Assembly (NCBI GenBank): GCA_017629925.1
Contig: JAGBWH010000032.1
Span: 1 to 8,713 of the forward strand
Direction of reading: 5' to 3'
Length of the DNA stretch: 8,713 nt
Origin: Clostridia bacterium
Lineage (GTDB): Bacteria > Bacillota > Clostridia > Oscillospirales > CAG-272
Shown one piece after another: positions 6,839 through 8,713 of this stretch; the first letter of the stretch is position 1, and the number at the start of each line of letters is the position of its first letter. A model generated the notes under the pieces. That model did no database searches, was not told the DNA's origin, and saw only the letters and a program-made list of their open reading frames with translations. The position numbers and the translations under genes were made by a program.

Positions 6839-8713
6839 GTGAAAAAAGGTATTATCGTCACGGTAGCTGTACTTGTGACTTTACTCATTCTTACACCATT
6901 ACTACTCATACCGGTAGTGGCGTTTACCACACCCCCCCAATACAGCGATACGTTCTATGGCGCATTAAATGAAAAATTTGACCGTCTGGAAAATTTGGAC
7001 GGCAAGAGAATTGTCGTGGTGGGTGGCTCCAGCGTTGCCTTTGGGCTGGATAGTGCGCTGCTTGAGCAAGCCACGGGCTACGAGGTGGTCAACTTTGGTC
7101 TTTATGCCGACCTTGGCACCAAAATCATGCTCGACCTGTCAAGAGACCATATCAGAGAAGATGATATTGTGATTTTGGCACCTGAACTGGACGAGCAAAC
7201 CCTGTCGCTCTATTTTAACGGTTTATCTGCTCTCAAAGCCTTAGATGATAACCCCTCCATGATTTTTGACCTTGAAGGGGAAAATCTTTATGATGTATGG
7301 GGCTCCCTCTGGAAATTCACACAAGAAAAAAGAGGGTATGCCCAAAATGGCGCCCCCAACCCTGAGGGCGTATACAATGCCAAAAACTTTAATCGCTATG
7401 GCGATATTGATAAAACCCTCTTTCCCAGATACAACAACATCATGGGGCAAGGCTATGATATGAGCCATCCCGTGGTGCTGGACCAAAGCATTTACAGCTC
7501 GGATTTTGTGGACTATCTCAATGATTACATCAGCGACATCGAAAAAGTCGGGGCATCGGTGTATTACACCTTCTGTCCTGTCAACGATTTGTCGGTGGTC
7601 TACGATAGCGAAAGCCTCATGACCAAAGGAGAGCAACTTGATGCGCTTTCCGCCAATTTGCTCAGTTGGCTTAAAACCAAACTTTCCTGTGAGATCCTCG
7701 GCACCCCCAAAGATGCCGTCATGGAGCATATTTATTTCTATGACAGCAACTTCCATCTCAATGACGGCGGCGTTTTGCTCCATACCGTTCGTTTGGCGGA
7801 AGAGATTATCAGAGAAGAGGGGCTTGCCGACACCTTCCTCGCAGAAGATGTGACAGCCATGACCGGTTATACATTTCGCGAAGGCGATTTTGTGTTCCGC
7901 CGTCTGGAAGATGGCACATTGATGCTCTGCGATGTGGTAGGCACCTCCCGCCGTCTGAATAGTATTGTACTCCCCGCCACGGCAAGAGGCATGACCGTCA
8001 GCACCCTGTCGGAGTCGGCTTTGAAGCAATGCAAGCTATTGGCATATTTGGTATTCCCCGCAGGGGAAAGCTACCGCCATGTGCTCTATCATGAAAGCGA
8101 TACCTACTTTCAAGGGCTCAAAGGCTTAAATCAATTTACTTTCTTCGGCAATCCCCCCGAAACCTTCCCCCCTGCGTCTCAACTACCTGAGCAAAAGGTT
8201 TGTGCTGTTCACCCCGATGTCTACGATGACTTTGTGGCCAGCCCACTCATGGCAGAACTGTTTGGTGGAGAAATCGAAAAATATACCTTTTCGTTTGCGG
8301 TAGCACAAGAAATGGTGCAAATTGAACTGGATACGCTCAAAAACTTTGTGCCCGAAACCAAGGCAGATGATTATTTTATCTATACCTCTCAACCCGACGG
8401 CACTTGGGCGGTGTCCGGTGTGACTGCGCTTGGTGATAGTATGACGGTTTTGGTCATTCCCCAAACATTTGGTGAGGAAGAAAATCTCATCACAGCCATC
8501 GCCCCCCAAGCTTTTTCAGGCACAAAACACGTAAAAGGTATTGTCATTGGTGCGGATAGCTATATCGTGGAATGCCAAAACTATCTCTTTATCAATTCCT
8601 CTGTACGTGCACTCTATCTGTATATGGAGCCTGAAAACTTCACGGTGACCGTTGCAAAAGAAATGATGAGCGGTGCAGCAGAAGATTTCAAGCTGTACGT
8701 TTATGAAAACGAC
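6839..8713 (+). CDS. Exported SGNH-type transferase-like protein with C-terminal BspA-like segments, partial
   Basis: Begins at GTG 6839, preceded by GGGAGGA with good spacing, and is still open after 625 codons at the right edge. Residues 1-30 are a basic-hydrophobic signal anchor (MKKGIIVTVAVL...) without a lipobox. The SGNH-like domain (about 56-330) shows VVVGGSSVAFG (59-69, candidate nucleophile S65), N85FG87, DDIVILAPELDE (108-119), YYTFCPVND (242-250) and YDSNFHLNDGG (301-311, candidate D302 and H306). These blocks line up in order with those of the lipoprotein at 2446-4911, so the two are likely paralogues. Two segments after it (about 343-411 and 511-595) resemble BspA-like repeats: RRLNSIVLPATARGMTV with an SALKQCKLLAYLVFP continuation, and VLVIPQTF...ITAIAPQAFSGTKHVKGIVIG. 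Residues 412-510 are unassigned. Probably the extracytoplasmic acyl-transfer partner of the MBOAT. The family is fairly sure; the substrate is unknown. Confidence 0.8.
   Translation, partial: MKKGIIVTVAVLVTLLILTPLLLIPVVAFTTPPQYSDTFYGALNEKFDRLENLDGKRIVVVGGSSVAFGLDSALLEQATGYEVVNFGLYADLGTKIMLDLSRDHIREDDIVILAPELDEQTLSLYFNGLSALKALDDNPSMIFDLEGENLYDVWGSLWKFTQEKRGYAQNGAPNPEGVYNAKNFNRYGDIDKTLFPRYNNIMGQGYDMSHPVVLDQSIYSSDFVDYLNDYISDIEKVGASVYYTFCPVNDLSVVYDSESLMTKGEQLDALSANLLSWLKTKLSCEILGTPKDAVMEHIYFYDSNFHLNDGGVLLHTVRLAEEIIREEGLADTFLAEDVTAMTGYTFREGDFVFRRLEDGTLMLCDVVGTSRRLNSIVLPATARGMTVSTLSESALKQCKLLAYLVFPAGESYRHVLYHESDTYFQGLKGLNQFTFFGNPPETFPPASQLPEQKVCAVHPDVYDDFVASPLMAELFGGEIEKYTFSFAVAQEMVQIELDTLKNFVPETKADDYFIYTSQPDGTWAVSGVTALGDSMTVLVIPQTFGEEENLITAIAPQAFSGTKHVKGIVIGADSYIVECQNYLFINSSVRALYLYMEPENFTVTVAKEMMSGAAEDFKLYVYEND

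Noticed and set aside
7241..8029. A 262-codon open frame on the minus strand.
   Set aside because: It lies opposite the SGNH-type gene starting at 6839, which has a ribosome site, a signal anchor and conserved motifs; the antisense product shows no family pattern.

Overview
The window looks like chromosomal DNA of a Gram-positive anaerobe of the Bacillota, probably an uncultured gut-type Clostridia (Oscillospirales-like). This is an inference from the clostridial lipoprotein leaders (lipoboxes LASC and LSGC), AAAGGA-type ribosome binding sites, GTG starts, moderate GC content and the BspA-like and InlB-like surface modules. No ribosomal or other marker gene is present, so the taxonomy is tentative. 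No mobile element, CRISPR array, tRNA or rRNA was seen.

The left part (1-2221, minus strand) is a compact three-gene operon: serine O-acetyltransferase (cysE), bifunctional riboflavin kinase/FAD synthetase (ribF), and the start of an ApbE-type FAD:protein FMN transferase lipoprotein that runs off the left edge. The ribF stop and the apbE GTG are 5 bases apart, so FAD synthesis and the enzyme that uses FAD to flavinylate exported proteins appear coupled. A good sigma-A-type promoter (TTGTCA, 17 bases, TACAAT) lies just upstream of cysE and fixes its start at 2221.

The middle (2222-2445) is a divergent, AT-rich promoter region.

The right part (2446-8713, plus strand) is a four-gene cluster. 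First is an 821-residue lipoprotein with three tandem InlB-like repeats, an Flg_new-like repeat, a BspA-like leucine-rich segment and a C-terminal SGNH-type catalytic domain. Second is an 86-residue three-helix membrane protein. Third is a 517-residue MBOAT acyltransferase of the AlgI/DltB/PatA type, overlapping the second gene by 11 bases. Fourth is a second SGNH-type exported protein, with BspA-like segments after the catalytic domain; it is still open at the right edge after 625 codons. The two SGNH proteins are recognisably related to each other and carry the same modules in opposite order.

By analogy with AlgI/AlgJ/AlgX, DltB/DltD and PatA/PatB, the MBOAT would move an acyl (probably acetyl) group across the membrane and the SGNH proteins would place it on an extracellular or wall polymer. 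The unusual part is that the predicted transferases carry adhesin-like repeat and leucine-rich modules. A 12-bp hairpin after the first gene, and the complete absence of TTA, CTA and TCA codons in that gene beyond residue 27, suggest it is made in larger amounts than the rest of the cluster.
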